A stretch of DNA of 25,865 nucleotides, taken from contig URGO01000023.1 of NCBI GenBank assembly GCA_900547435.1, positions 1-25,865 of the forward strand, in the 5' to 3' direction. The translations under genes and the position numbers were made by a program. The notes beneath the pieces are model-generated. The model made no database searches and was not told the DNA's origin. It was given only the letters and a program-made list of their open reading frames with translations. Positions 15,847 through 24,449 of this stretch are shown in pieces. The stretch is from an uncultured Parabacteroides sp. Its GTDB lineage: Bacteria; Bacteroidota; Bacteroidia; Bacteroidales; Tannerellaceae. How positions within the stretch are numbered: the stretch's first letter is position 1; every line of letters begins with the position of its first letter.

Positions 15847-17271
15847 ATGACACAAAAAGGTAGAATCATTGTAGCTGGTATTGGTCCCGGAAGTCCGGAG
15901 GACATTACCCCTGCAGTAGTAGAAGCCATTCGGACTTCGGATATTATCATCGGATATAAATATTATTTTCAATTCATTCGGCAATATCTCCGTGAGAACG
16001 CCCAATGTATCGATACGGGTATGAAAAAGGAACGGGAGCGTGCTGAAGAGGCTTTCCGTTATGCGGAAAAAGGGTGTGCTGTATGTGTAATCAGTTCGGG
16101 TGATGCCGGTATTTATGGTATGACTCCGTTGATTTATGAGATGCAACAACAATCGGATGCGGATATTGAAATCATTGCTTTGCCGGGAATCAGTGCGTTT
16201 CAAAAGGCGGCTTCGCTATTGGGTGCGCCGGTTGGGCATGATTTCTGCGTGATTTCCTTGTCGGACCTGATGACTCCGTGGGAGGTTATTGAGAAGCGCA
16301 TCCGGGCAGCTGCTATGGGAGATTTTGTAACGGCTATTTATAATCCGAAAAGTCAAGGACGTTATTGGCAATTGTATCGTTTGAAAGAGATTTTCCTACA
16401 AGAACGCAAACCGGATACTCCGGTTGGGTATGTCCGTCACGCGGGACGGCCCGAACAGGAGATACATACCTGTACGTTGGGAGAGCTTGATCCGGAGCAG
16501 ATAGATATGTTTACGGTTCTGTTGATTGGAAATTCGCAGAGTTATTTTCATGTCCGGAAAGATAAGCATCCCGTATTGATTACACCTCGCGGGTATTACG
16601 GAGAGATGAAGAGCGGAGAGGCGGATAACCGTATCGGGCAGGATATCATGATTCGTAGCTTCCGGACAATCGAGAAAGAGTTGAAGCACCCCAATATTCC
16701 ATTGGACCGGAAATGGGCTTTGCTCCATGCGATTCATACAACGGCTGATTTTGACATGGAGGATATCTTATATACTGACCCTTTGGCAGTACAGGTTTTA
16801 TACGATAAATTGCAGAATGGGACTATTCGTACCATTATTACAGATGTGACCATGGCCGCGGCCGGTATCCGCAAAGGAGCTTTGCAACGGTTGGGACTGG
16901 AGGTGAAGTGTTTCCTGAATGACGAACGTATTGCGTCGATGACCGGAAATGGCATCACACGGACGCAGGCCGGAATTCGCTTGGCGGTCGAAGAGCATCC
17001 GGATGCCCTATTTGTTTTTGGAAACGCCCCGACCGCATTGATGGAATTGTGCGATTTGATTCGTAAAGGAAAGGCGCATCCGGGAGGTATCATTGCGGCT
17101 CCGGTCGGATTTGTACACGTCAAGGAATCCAAATATATGGTGAAACCGTTCCCTATTCCTAAAATTATCGTGGAAGGGCGAAAGGGTGGAAGCAATTTGG
17201 CAGCTACGCTGGTCAATGCCATTCTTTGCTTCAATGATGCGGAACAATTAAAGCCTGGAAGAGACGTATGA
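15847..17271 (+). CDS. Fused CbiH (C17-methyltransferase) and CbiC (methylmutase)
   Basis: Bifunctional corrin-ring enzyme of 474 residues. The N-terminal half (about 1-240) is a CbiH/CobJ methyltransferase: IIVAGIGPGSPEDITPAV, SSGDAGIYGM, LPGISAFQKAASLLGAP and AIYNPKSQGR. It methylates C17 using S-adenosylmethionine and drives ring contraction. The C-terminal part (about 260-474) is CbiC/CobH precorrin-8X methylmutase, with the catalytic-type His297 (AIHTTADFDM), TDVTMAAAGI and GNAPTALMEL. CbiC moves the C11 methyl to C12 to give cobyrinate. The two activities are early and last in this block of the pathway. The stop overlaps the next start by 4 bp (ATGA), so translation is probably coupled. 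Confidence 0.95.
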   Translation: MTQKGRIIVAGIGPGSPEDITPAVVEAIRTSDIIIGYKYYFQFIRQYLRENAQCIDTGMKKERERAEEAFRYAEKGCAVCVISSGDAGIYGMTPLIYEMQQQSDADIEIIALPGISAFQKAASLLGAPVGHDFCVISLSDLMTPWEVIEKRIRAAAMGDFVTAIYNPKSQGRYWQLYRLKEIFLQERKPDTPVGYVRHAGRPEQEIHTCTLGELDPEQIDMFTVLLIGNSQSYFHVRKDKHPVLITPRGYYGEMKSGEADNRIGQDIMIRSFRTIEKELKHPNIPLDRKWALLHAIHTTADFDMEDILYTDPLAVQVLYDKLQNGTIRTIITDVTMAAAGIRKGALQRLGLEVKCFLNDERIASMTGNGITRTQAGIRLAVEEHPDALFVFGNAPTALMELCDLIRKGKAHPGGIIAAPVGFVHVKESKYMVKPFPIPKIIVEGRKGGSNLAATLVNAILCFNDAEQLKPGRDV

Positions 17272-18482
17272 ACCGTTTTTATGTGATTGGTATAAGCGAT
17301 TCGCCGCATCCTTTTTTCTTACCGGAAGTGGAGCAAATCATAGCGAAACATCGGGTTTTCTCCGGAGGAGTGCGTCATCATGAGATTGTACGCTCTTTGC
17401 TCCCGGAACAATCGGTTTGGATTGATATTAAGGCTCCTTTGGATGATGTTTTCCGGCGTTATCAGTCCTATCAGGAAAGTATTGTAGTTTTCGCATCGGG
17501 AGACCCGTTGTTTTATGGCTTTGCCAATACTATCAGGAAAAAGATGCCTCAGGCGAATATCGTATTGTATCCGTGGTTCAATTCGTTACAGATGCTGGCT
17601 CATCAACTTCTGATGCCTTATCAGGATATGCGTATTGTTTCCGTAACCGGAAGACCCTGGCATGAATTGGACAAGGCTGTGGTAGAAAGATGCCCGAAGA
17701 TTGGTGTATTGACCGACCGTGTTCATACGCCCACGGCTATTGCAAGACGTCTGCTGGAATATGGATATACGCAGTATGTTATGTATGTGGGAATGAACTT
17801 AGGAAATGAAGATAAGCAAAGTATCCGGCGATTCTCGCTTCAACAAGCTGCATCCGAGAGTTTTGAGACACCTAATTGCCTTATTCTGGAGAGTTCGGGC
17901 GAAAGGCATCCGCGCCCTTTCGGTATTCCTGATGCTGAATTTGAGCTTTTGGACGGACGAGCGAAGATGATTACCAAAATGCCTGTCCGCCTTTTGGCTT
18001 TAAGTATGCTGAGTCTGCACGAAAAAAGTTGTTTATGGGATATAGGATTCTGTACAGGGTCTGTTTCGATCGAAGCTAAACTCCAATTTCCCCATTTGCA
18101 TATTGATGCGTTCGAGATTCGCGAGGAGGGAAGAAGGCTAATGAAAGAAAATACGCACCGGTTCGGAACTCCGGGTATAGAGGTTTTTATCGGAGATTTC
18201 TTGGAACTGGATTTGGATGGTTTGAATGAATTGGGCAAACCTGACGCGGTATTTATTGGTGGGCATGGCGGACGTTTGCCACAAATTATCCAAAAAGTTT
18301 CCCGATATATGGGTAAGGAAGGAACAATTGTTTTCAATTCGGTCTCGGACGAGAGTTTTCGTCTGTTTTGTGATTCGTTAGCTCCGGTGGGATTGGAGCT
18401 GAAGAGTAAACTTCGTATGACGATTGATTCCTATAATACAATTACAATCTGTAAGGCGGAACGCCAATCAAACAAGGTATAA
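17268..18482 (+). CDS. CbiE-CbiT (CobL-type) C5/C15 methyltransferase and decarboxylase
   Basis: CobL-like fusion of 404 residues, close to the usual length. The N-terminal CbiE domain (about 1-205) includes FASGDPLFYGFA and YPWFNSLQMLAHQL. The C-terminal CbiT domain (about 225-404) has the S-adenosylmethionine loop DIGFCTGSVS at residues 258-267, followed by AFEIREEG and DAVFIGGHGG. CbiT methylates C15 with loss of the C12 acetate carboxylate; CbiE methylates C5. The glycine loop reads GFCTG where GAGTG is more common. The start overlaps the preceding gene by 4 bp and the next gene starts 3 bp after the stop. Confidence 0.95.
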   Translation: MNRFYVIGISDSPHPFFLPEVEQIIAKHRVFSGGVRHHEIVRSLLPEQSVWIDIKAPLDDVFRRYQSYQESIVVFASGDPLFYGFANTIRKKMPQANIVLYPWFNSLQMLAHQLLMPYQDMRIVSVTGRPWHELDKAVVERCPKIGVLTDRVHTPTAIARRLLEYGYTQYVMYVGMNLGNEDKQSIRRFSLQQAASESFETPNCLILESSGERHPRPFGIPDAEFELLDGRAKMITKMPVRLLALSMLSLHEKSCLWDIGFCTGSVSIEAKLQFPHLHIDAFEIREEGRRLMKENTHRFGTPGIEVFIGDFLELDLDGLNELGKPDAVFIGGHGGRLPQIIQKVSRYMGKEGTIVFNSVSDESFRLFCDSLAPVGLELKSKLRMTIDSYNTITICKAERQSNKV

Positions 18483-18485
18483 AGT

Positions 18486-20312
18486 ATGGAACAAATGATA
18501 AAGTCTATCGCAATACTTCCGGTTTCCGAAATGGGGAAGGAGCTGGCTTCACGTATTAGCCTGGCTTATCCGGAAGCGGTTATTTATAATTATTCAGATG
18601 CGGAAAAAGCATTCCGTGAATCGCAAGCGCTTATCTATATCGGGGCATTGGGCATTTGTGTCCGTAGTATCGCCCCGTTTGTAAAGGATAAACATTCTGA
18701 TCCGGCCGTGGTTTGTATAGATAGTACCGGAAAGCATGTCATATCGGTGCTGTCCGGACATATCGGAGGTGCAAACCGGCTGACCGAAGAGTTGGCACGA
18801 TTGCTTCAAGCTGAGCCTGTCATTACAACGCAAAGTGATAATATGGGTTTATGGGCATTGGATACGTTGGCGCATACCTATAATTGGACAATGAAACTCC
18901 GTTTGAAAGATCATGAAGAGGATGTTGACGGGGAAAAGTCCGATGCTTTGCTGAATCGTGCGATAGCTTTGTTTGTCAATAAGAAGCAGGTTGCTCTTCT
19001 TCTGGAACAAGAAGATGAAGGCTCCCGGTTTTTGGAAAAGACTTGTCCGTCGCATGTACATATATATAAAGGTATAACGGAAATTCCGACGAATCAATAT
19101 GAGTTGATTATTGCGGTATCGCCTTATAAGCATGTATATCCCGCACTTTGTCTCCAATTTATTCCGAGGGTATTGCATATTGGTATGGGATGCAAACGAA
19201 ATCTGGAAGTAGAGGATGCTTTCCTTGTCAGCTATCTTTACCGGATTTTGCAGGAAAAACACCTTTATCCGGAAGCTATTGCTGATGTTAATTCTGTAGA
19301 TATTAAGGCAGAAGAAAAAGTTCTTCTTCGTTTGAGCAAGACACTGAAAGTGCCTTTTCATACCTATCCGGCAGAGATGCTGGACGAATGGGCTGTACCG
19401 AACCCATCCGAAATTGTCAGAAGTGCCACCGGTACAAAAAGCGTGAGCGAGGCTTCTGCTCTTTGTGCGGCTCGGGATGGAGAGCTGATTATACCTAAGC
19501 AAATCTATCATGAAGGTGAACTTCAGTTTACGTTGGCCGTAGCATTGGGTGAGAATGCGGGTCATGGACATATAGAGATAGTAGGTGCCGGACCGGGTGA
19601 CCCGGAATTGGTGTCGGTTCGAGGCAAGCATTTCTTGCAACATGCAGACCTTATCTTGTATGCGGGTAGTCTGGTTCCTAAAGAACTGACTTGTTATGCC
19701 AAGCCGGAGGCTATGGTGCGCAGCTCAGCTGATATGAATCTGGAGGAGCAGTTCCAATTGATGAAGAGTTTTTATGATAGGGGAAAATTGGTGGTTCGCC
19801 TCCATACCGGAGACCCTTGCCTGTATGGAGCCATTCAGGAACAGATGAATTATTTTGACCGTTATAGGATGTCTTACCATATTACTCCCGGAATCTCGGC
19901 ATTTCAGGCCGCAGCTGCCGAACTCCGCTCAGAGTTTACCGTACCGGAAAAGGTACAGACTATTATATTGACACGGGGGGAAGGCCGGACTCCGGTCCCG
20001 GAGAAGGAGCAACTGCATAAATTGGCGGAGAGTCAAAGTACGATGTGTATTTATCTGAGCGCGACTATTGCGGATAAGGTGCAGTCCGAATTGCTGCAAC
20101 ATTATGCGCCTGAAACTCCGGTTGCGGTTTGTTACAAACTAACCTGGAAAGACCAGCGCATTTTCCGTGGGGAATTAAAGGATTTGGCTCGGATAGTAAA
20201 AGAGAATAATCTGACATTGACTACGTTGCTGGTGGTAGGCGAGGCAATCGGCCATCGGGAGGGTTTGTCTCGATTATATGCCGATGAGTTTAAACATCTA
20301 TTTAGAAGATAA
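18486..20312 (+). CDS. Fused CbiG hydrolase and CbiF (CobM) C11-methyltransferase
   Basis: Bifunctional protein of 608 residues. Residues about 1-355 are CbiG: the N-terminal part has IGALGICVRSIAPFVKDK and SVLSGHIGGANRLTE, and the C-terminal part has HIGMGCKRN and SATGTKSVSEASAL. CbiG opens the lactone of cobalt-precorrin-5A with loss of acetaldehyde. Residues about 361-608 are CbiF/CobM: HIEIVGAGPGDPELVSVRG, LHTGDPCLYGA, ITPGISAFQAAAAEL and ILTRGEGRTPVPEKE. CbiF methylates C11 to make the CbiG substrate, so the two domains catalyse consecutive steps. CbiG is a marker of the anaerobic, cobalt-early route. The next gene starts 9 bp downstream. Confidence 0.96.
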   Translation: MEQMIKSIAILPVSEMGKELASRISLAYPEAVIYNYSDAEKAFRESQALIYIGALGICVRSIAPFVKDKHSDPAVVCIDSTGKHVISVLSGHIGGANRLTEELARLLQAEPVITTQSDNMGLWALDTLAHTYNWTMKLRLKDHEEDVDGEKSDALLNRAIALFVNKKQVALLLEQEDEGSRFLEKTCPSHVHIYKGITEIPTNQYELIIAVSPYKHVYPALCLQFIPRVLHIGMGCKRNLEVEDAFLVSYLYRILQEKHLYPEAIADVNSVDIKAEEKVLLRLSKTLKVPFHTYPAEMLDEWAVPNPSEIVRSATGTKSVSEASALCAARDGELIIPKQIYHEGELQFTLAVALGENAGHGHIEIVGAGPGDPELVSVRGKHFLQHADLILYAGSLVPKELTCYAKPEAMVRSSADMNLEEQFQLMKSFYDRGKLVVRLHTGDPCLYGAIQEQMNYFDRYRMSYHITPGISAFQAAAAELRSEFTVPEKVQTIILTRGEGRTPVPEKEQLHKLAESQSTMCIYLSATIADKVQSELLQHYAPETPVAVCYKLTWKDQRIFRGELKDLARIVKENNLTLTTLLVVGEAIGHREGLSRLYADEFKHLFRR

Positions 20313-20321
20313 GAAATAGTT

Positions 20322-22166
20322 ATGATTTTACTATTGGGCGGAACAACAGAAGGGCGAATCGCGGCAGAAGTGATAGACGATGCCGGTAAACCTTTTTTTT
20401 ATTCCACAAAAGGAAATCGGCAAGTGGTGAATTTGGTACATGGAACCCGGTTGTATGGAGCATTGGACGAAACCGCAATGATGGAGTTTTGCGAGAAGCA
20501 GGATATCCGATTGTTGGTTGATGCGGCACATCCCTTTGCTGTTCAGTTGCATCAGACGGTTGCTTCGGTTGCTACTCATTTGAATTTGCCTGTTGTCCGT
20601 TTGGAACGTAAATATCCACCACGTAATCCGGATTTTATTTGGTGTGATGATTATGAGGATGCTATCCGGCGTCTGGAAAATTCCGCTGTAAATCGTTTGT
20701 TGGCTTTAACCGGGGTGAATACGATTGCATCTTTGAAACCTTATTGGTCAAAGCATGAATGTTGGTTTCGTATTTTAAACCGGGATGATTCGCGGGCATT
20801 GGCCGATGAACAGGGTTTTCCCTCCGAGAATCTACTCTTTTATGAAGAGGATGAAGAAGGTGCGGTGATGGATAAGTTCTGTCCGGATGCGCTTTTGACG
20901 AAAGAAAGCGGAGATTCCGGATTCTTCACTCCAAAGACTGATGCGGCTAAGGAGCGTGGCATAGCGGTGTATGTCATTAAGCGTCCTAAACTTCCGGAAT
21001 GTTTTCAGATTGTGTATGGCGAATATGGTCTTCGGAAGAAAATAGAGATGTTTTTGCCCGATTTCTTTCCTTTACATTGCGGATATACAACAGGAGTTTG
21101 TGCAACGGCTGCTTCTAAGGCGGCTTTACAGACATGGATTAGTAAGGCGGAACAGAAAGAGTGCGAGATTTATTTGCCATCCGGCGAACCGATTCAATTG
21201 CCGGTCCATTCGACAGAGCAGACTCCGGAATTCGTTTGTTGCTCTGTCCGGAAAGAGGCAGGAGATGATCCGGACATTACAGATGGTTGTTTAGTATCCG
21301 CTTCGCTTCGGGTCAAAAAGGGGAGAGGCAATACGATGTATATCACGTTGAAAGGAGGAAAGGGAATTGGTATTGTTACTTTACCGGGATTAGGATTGGA
21401 GGTAGGAGGGCCGGCTATCAATAATACGCCACGCCGGATGATTACCGATGAATTGCTTCGGTTGACCCGCCAATATTCGTTGCATTTGGAGATAGAAGTA
21501 ACGCTTTCTGTAGAGAATGGGGAGGAATTAGCCCGGAAAACATTCAATCCGAAACTGGGAATTATGAACGGAATATCTATTATCGGTACATCCGGGATTG
21601 TACGGCCATTCTCATCCGAAGCGTTTGTCGCTTCTATTCGGAAAGAAATTCAGGTAGCTAAGGCTATGGGTTGTACAACGCTTGTGATTAATTCCGGAGC
21701 TAAAAGCGAGCGTTTCCTGAAAAGTTATTTAGAGCACCAGGGATTTGATTTTCCGGTTCAGGCGTTTGTTCATTATGGAAATTTTATAGGTGAAACGCTA
21801 AAGATAGCCGAGCAAGAAGGATTTCGGAATATCATATTAGGCATTATGCTGGGAAAAGCAATCAAATTGGCTGAAGGTGCATTGGATACACATAGCAAAA
21901 AAGTATTGATGGATAAAGATTTCGTCATACGTTTAGCTCAGAAGGCGGGATGTTCGCCATCTACCCTTCGGAAAATAGGGCAAATCACCTTAGCCCGTGA
22001 GTTATGGAATGTATTGCCCGGGCAAGAATCGGCAGCATTCTTTGATTTGGTCATCTCTTATTGCTATAAAACTTGCCAGTCTTGTTTGCAAAATAGTTGT
22101 CTTACCTTGTTATTGATAGATGAAACAGGACGAATCGTTGGCAAAATAAAACACAGAGTTGAATAA
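20322..22166 (+). CDS. Fused CbiJ (CobK) reductase and CbiD C1-methyltransferase
   Basis: Bifunctional protein of 614 residues. The N-terminal part (about 1-240) is CbiJ/CobK: LLLGGTTEGR at 3-12, LVDAAHPFA and LLALTGVNTI; it reduces cobalt-precorrin-6A with NAD(P)H. The C-terminal part (about 250-614) is CbiD: HCGYTTGVCATAASKAAL, VGGPAINNTPRRMI and ISIIGTSGIVRPFS. CbiD methylates C1 to make the CbiJ substrate, so the domains act in consecutive steps, and CbiD marks the anaerobic route. Near the end is a cysteine cluster, CYKTCQSCLQNSC at residues 581-593. The last codons overlap a strong hairpin. CbiL, a chelatase and later amidation/adenosylation genes are not in the window. Confidence 0.96.
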   Translation: MILLLGGTTEGRIAAEVIDDAGKPFFYSTKGNRQVVNLVHGTRLYGALDETAMMEFCEKQDIRLLVDAAHPFAVQLHQTVASVATHLNLPVVRLERKYPPRNPDFIWCDDYEDAIRRLENSAVNRLLALTGVNTIASLKPYWSKHECWFRILNRDDSRALADEQGFPSENLLFYEEDEEGAVMDKFCPDALLTKESGDSGFFTPKTDAAKERGIAVYVIKRPKLPECFQIVYGEYGLRKKIEMFLPDFFPLHCGYTTGVCATAASKAALQTWISKAEQKECEIYLPSGEPIQLPVHSTEQTPEFVCCSVRKEAGDDPDITDGCLVSASLRVKKGRGNTMYITLKGGKGIGIVTLPGLGLEVGGPAINNTPRRMITDELLRLTRQYSLHLEIEVTLSVENGEELARKTFNPKLGIMNGISIIGTSGIVRPFSSEAFVASIRKEIQVAKAMGCTTLVINSGAKSERFLKSYLEHQGFDFPVQAFVHYGNFIGETLKIAEQEGFRNIILGIMLGKAIKLAEGALDTHSKKVLMDKDFVIRLAQKAGCSPSTLRKIGQITLARELWNVLPGQESAAFFDLVISYCYKTCQSCLQNSCLTLLLIDETGRIVGKIKHRVE

Positions 22167-22181
22167 TATCCAACTCTGTGT
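22151..22181. terminator. Bidirectional terminator between cob operon and TPR gene
   Basis: A perfect 11-bp inverted repeat (ACACAGAGTTG at 22151-22161, CAACTCTGTGT at 22171-22181) has the cob-operon stop codon in its 9-nt loop. On the minus strand the stem is followed directly by TTTATTTTG, a good T tract, so it is a convincing intrinsic terminator for the TPR gene. On the plus strand the T run is further away and termination less certain. Confidence 0.75.
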
Positions 22182-22222
22182 CCTTCTGAATCATTGCATT
22201 TTTTAGGAAACTTGTTTCTTTT

Positions 22223-22954
22223 TTACTTTTGCGAAGCTGCAATAGCGTCAGCTATCTTCTTCGCGTTTGCATTGGAAGGGTTCAGGGCTAATGCTTTATC
22301 CAAATATTCTTTTGCCTGCTTCCAAGCTTCATCGGCTTTTGCTTTCTCGGCATTGTACTTGTCCGGTTCAGTTGTTGCAATCGGAGTAGCTTTCTGTAAA
22401 ATAGTAGCTCCTTGATTATACATCATGACTCCTAAGCTGTACAATGCGCCTTCCTGATATTTTTTATTAGAAGCAATCAGTACATTCTTGTATAACTTTT
22501 CAGCACCGGCAATGTCGCCTTTCTTTTGAGCGGCTTGTCCTTGCTTGATGCAGTAGCTATACAGCAACTTCTCCAAGTTCGCGTTACCGGGTAAAGCTTT
22601 CAATCCGGCTTCAACCGTAGCAACAAACTCGTCTGTCTTATTTAGATTGCGGTAAGCCATAGCTTCGCCGGTATAAGAATCATCCAAGTTGTAGTTGTAC
22701 TTTACAGCCATATCGAAATACTTAGCTGCCTCTTCATATTGTTTTGCCTGATTTGCACTAAAAGCGCAGTTGAAAATACGAACGGTGTCTTTGTATTCGT
22801 TCAATTTCAAGTATTCGCTATACTTAGCTACTGCTTCTGCATAATTCTTTGCTTTTAATGCAGCATCACCGGCATCTCTCAAGGCATTTGCGTCTTGAGC
22901 GAAAGCATTTCCTATTCCTAAACAAAATGCAACTAATAATACAATTTTTTTCAT
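22223..22954 (-). CDS. Periplasmic tetratricopeptide-repeat protein
   Basis: Exported protein of 243 residues with a Sec signal (MKKIVLLVAFCLGIGNAFAQ, cleavage after AFA). The rest is alpha-helical TPR-like: ALRDAGDAALKAKNYAEAVAKYSEYL, CAFSANQAKQYEEAAKYFDMAVKY, GQAAQKKGDIAGAEKLYKNVL and a final AKEYLDKALALNPSNANAKK. TPR arrays bind partner proteins; the partner is not known. It has its own promoter and terminator and so is probably monocistronic. Confidence 0.9.
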   Translation of the reverse strand: MKKIVLLVAFCLGIGNAFAQDANALRDAGDAALKAKNYAEAVAKYSEYLKLNEYKDTVRIFNCAFSANQAKQYEEAAKYFDMAVKYNYNLDDSYTGEAMAYRNLNKTDEFVATVEAGLKALPGNANLEKLLYSYCIKQGQAAQKKGDIAGAEKLYKNVLIASNKKYQEGALYSLGVMMYNQGATILQKATPIATTEPDKYNAEKAKADEAWKQAKEYLDKALALNPSNANAKKIADAIAASQK

Positions 22955-22989
22955 GGTTAAATCCCTCTTTTTAATTGTTTAAACTTGCG

Positions 22990-23021
22990 CTAAAGTAGAC
23001 ATTCTTATGAGAAGTCACAAA
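22990..23021 (-). promoter_or_regulatory. Promoter of the TPR gene
   Basis: On the minus strand a -33 TTTG (23021-23018) is followed by a 20-bp spacer and TACTTTAG (22997-22990), one mismatch from TAnnTTTG. It sits directly after the stop codon of the glycerate kinase gene, so the TPR gene is likely expressed independently. Confidence 0.55.
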
Positions 23022-23026
23022 TATTT

Positions 23027-24178
23027 TTAAGTATTTAACATACTGAGCCGGATTAGTTTCATGATATTCTTTGTGGTTTGTCTTGTTTGAAGATAGGTAT
23101 ATGAGGGATTCATCGCTTCTTTAAGCGTGGTTGGTGCGGCTTGGATAGAAAATACGGAAAGCCATTCTTCGGATTCCAAAATCGGATTCCGCTCTTGGCA
23201 ATTTCCGGTAAGTGCGATTACCGGGATTTGGAGCCGTTTGGCAGATTCCAATACACCGGAAATAACTTTTCCTTGTGATGTCTGGCCATCTATTTTCCCC
23301 TCTCCGGTAATAATCAGGTCGGCATCTTTTATCTCTTCGTCAAAGTTCAATAGCTGCTTGATAAGTTCTATGCCGGAGAGCAACCGGGCTTTTAGGAATA
23401 CCGCGCAACCGCCTCCCAATCCTCCGGCGGCACCCGAACCGGCCATTTGCTGGAAGTCTATCGCATAATGCCGGCGGATAAATTCCGCCCAGTAGCGCAT
23501 GGCCTCGTCCAATTGCTCTACTTGTTGGGGCGTTGCTCCTTTTTGTGGCGCAAAAACGCGGGCGGCTCCCTCTTCCCCGTAAAAAGGATTCGTGACGTCA
23601 ACGGCTATTTCGAAGGTGCATTCTTTCAGTTCGGGTAATACTTGGCTTTCATCAACTGATGCAATCTCGTTCAAATGCGCTCCTCCATCCGCCACTTCTT
23701 TACCTTCATTATCCAGAAAATGGAAACCTAAAGCTTGCAATAGCCCTATTCCGGCATCATTGGTCGCGCTTCCGCCTATGGTCAATAATATATGCCGGCA
23801 TCCCCTTCGTAAGGCGTCAGCTATCAGTTGGCCGGTTCCGTAAGTCGTTGTCCGCATCACATTTCCCTCTTGAAAAGGAATCAAAGTCAGACCGCTTGCC
23901 GATGCCATTTCCACGATAGCCAGTTTTTGAGATTCTATCCAGCCATACGTGGCTTCAATAGGTTGGCGCAATGGGTTGTAAGCCGGGCAAGCTACCCGTT
24001 CTCCGTGTAATGCGTCGAGTAATACGTCAAGTGTCCCCTCTCCGCCATCCGCTATCCCCAGGCTACGAATCGTTACTTTGGGGTATATTTCTTTAATCCC
24101 TTCCGAAACCGCCTCAGCTAAAACTTTTGAAGAGAGGCATCCTTTGAATGAATCTATTGCGATTACTATTTTTTGCAT
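23027..24178 (-). CDS. glxK: Glycerate kinase (GlxK/GarK family)
   Basis: Glycerate kinase of 383 residues, the usual length. It has the family opening KIVIAIDSFKGCLSS, then GIADGGEGTLDVL, TIGGSATNDAGIGLLQALGF, GSGAAGGLGGG and ITGEGKIDGQTSQGKV. It phosphorylates D-glycerate with ATP to a phosphoglycerate, feeding glyoxylate, tartronate or serine-derived carbon into glycolysis. No other gene of such a pathway is next to it. Members vary in making 2- or 3-phosphoglycerate, so the symbol is a family label. Confidence 0.95.
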   Translation of the reverse strand: MQKIVIAIDSFKGCLSSKVLAEAVSEGIKEIYPKVTIRSLGIADGGEGTLDVLLDALHGERVACPAYNPLRQPIEATYGWIESQKLAIVEMASASGLTLIPFQEGNVMRTTTYGTGQLIADALRRGCRHILLTIGGSATNDAGIGLLQALGFHFLDNEGKEVADGGAHLNEIASVDESQVLPELKECTFEIAVDVTNPFYGEEGAARVFAPQKGATPQQVEQLDEAMRYWAEFIRRHYAIDFQQMAGSGAAGGLGGGCAVFLKARLLSGIELIKQLLNFDEEIKDADLIITGEGKIDGQTSQGKVISGVLESAKRLQIPVIALTGNCQERNPILESEEWLSVFSIQAAPTTLKEAMNPSYTYLQTRQTTKNIMKLIRLSMLNT

Positions 24179-24198
24179 TTGTTTTTATATAAGCCCAA

Positions 24199-24206
24199 CA
24201 AAGATA
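24199..24206 (-). promoter_or_regulatory. -7 element for the glycerate kinase gene
   Basis: The minus strand reads TATCTTTG, a perfect TAnnTTTG element 20 bp before the start codon, which would give a very short leader. No clear -33 element is visible at the expected spacing. Confidence 0.5.
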
Positions 24207-24365
24207 CATTTTTCTTTTTATACCTTATATATAATATTTGTTCTGTTCTTCGATTTTCCTTATCTTCCGGTCTTCCGGTACATTGCAATTCACGTTAGGT
24301 GAAACACCTAAGAAATAAAACAGTTTCTAAAAGCAATTTAATTGCATTCTCTTATTGTTTTCTGC

Positions 24366-24449
24366 TTTTCACATATGTGATGAGTTCTTTTCATTATTGT
24401 GATAAACTTTTTTCATAAACGTGAAAAGCATTTTTCTGCTTTGTGAAAA
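24366..24449. promoter_or_regulatory. Four dyad boxes at 22-bp period, copy 2
   Basis: Boxes start at 24366, 24388, 24410 and 24432, again exactly 22 bp apart, with half-sites TTTTCA/TGATGA, TTTTCA/TGATAA, TTTTCA/TGAAAA and TTTTCT/TGAAAA. Only the first box differs in its second half-site from copy 1. Box 1 gains a CATATG centre. Confidence 0.75.

Noticed and set aside
18849..19643. 264-codon minus-strand frame inside the cob operon
   Set aside because: It lies opposite the CbiG-CbiF gene, whose motifs are clear; composition of the translation looks random.
15847..22166. Double-domain cob genes as frameshift or assembly artefacts
   Set aside because: Each fusion has a continuous frame, complete domains and normal linkers, and the four genes are tightly packed with sensible starts.
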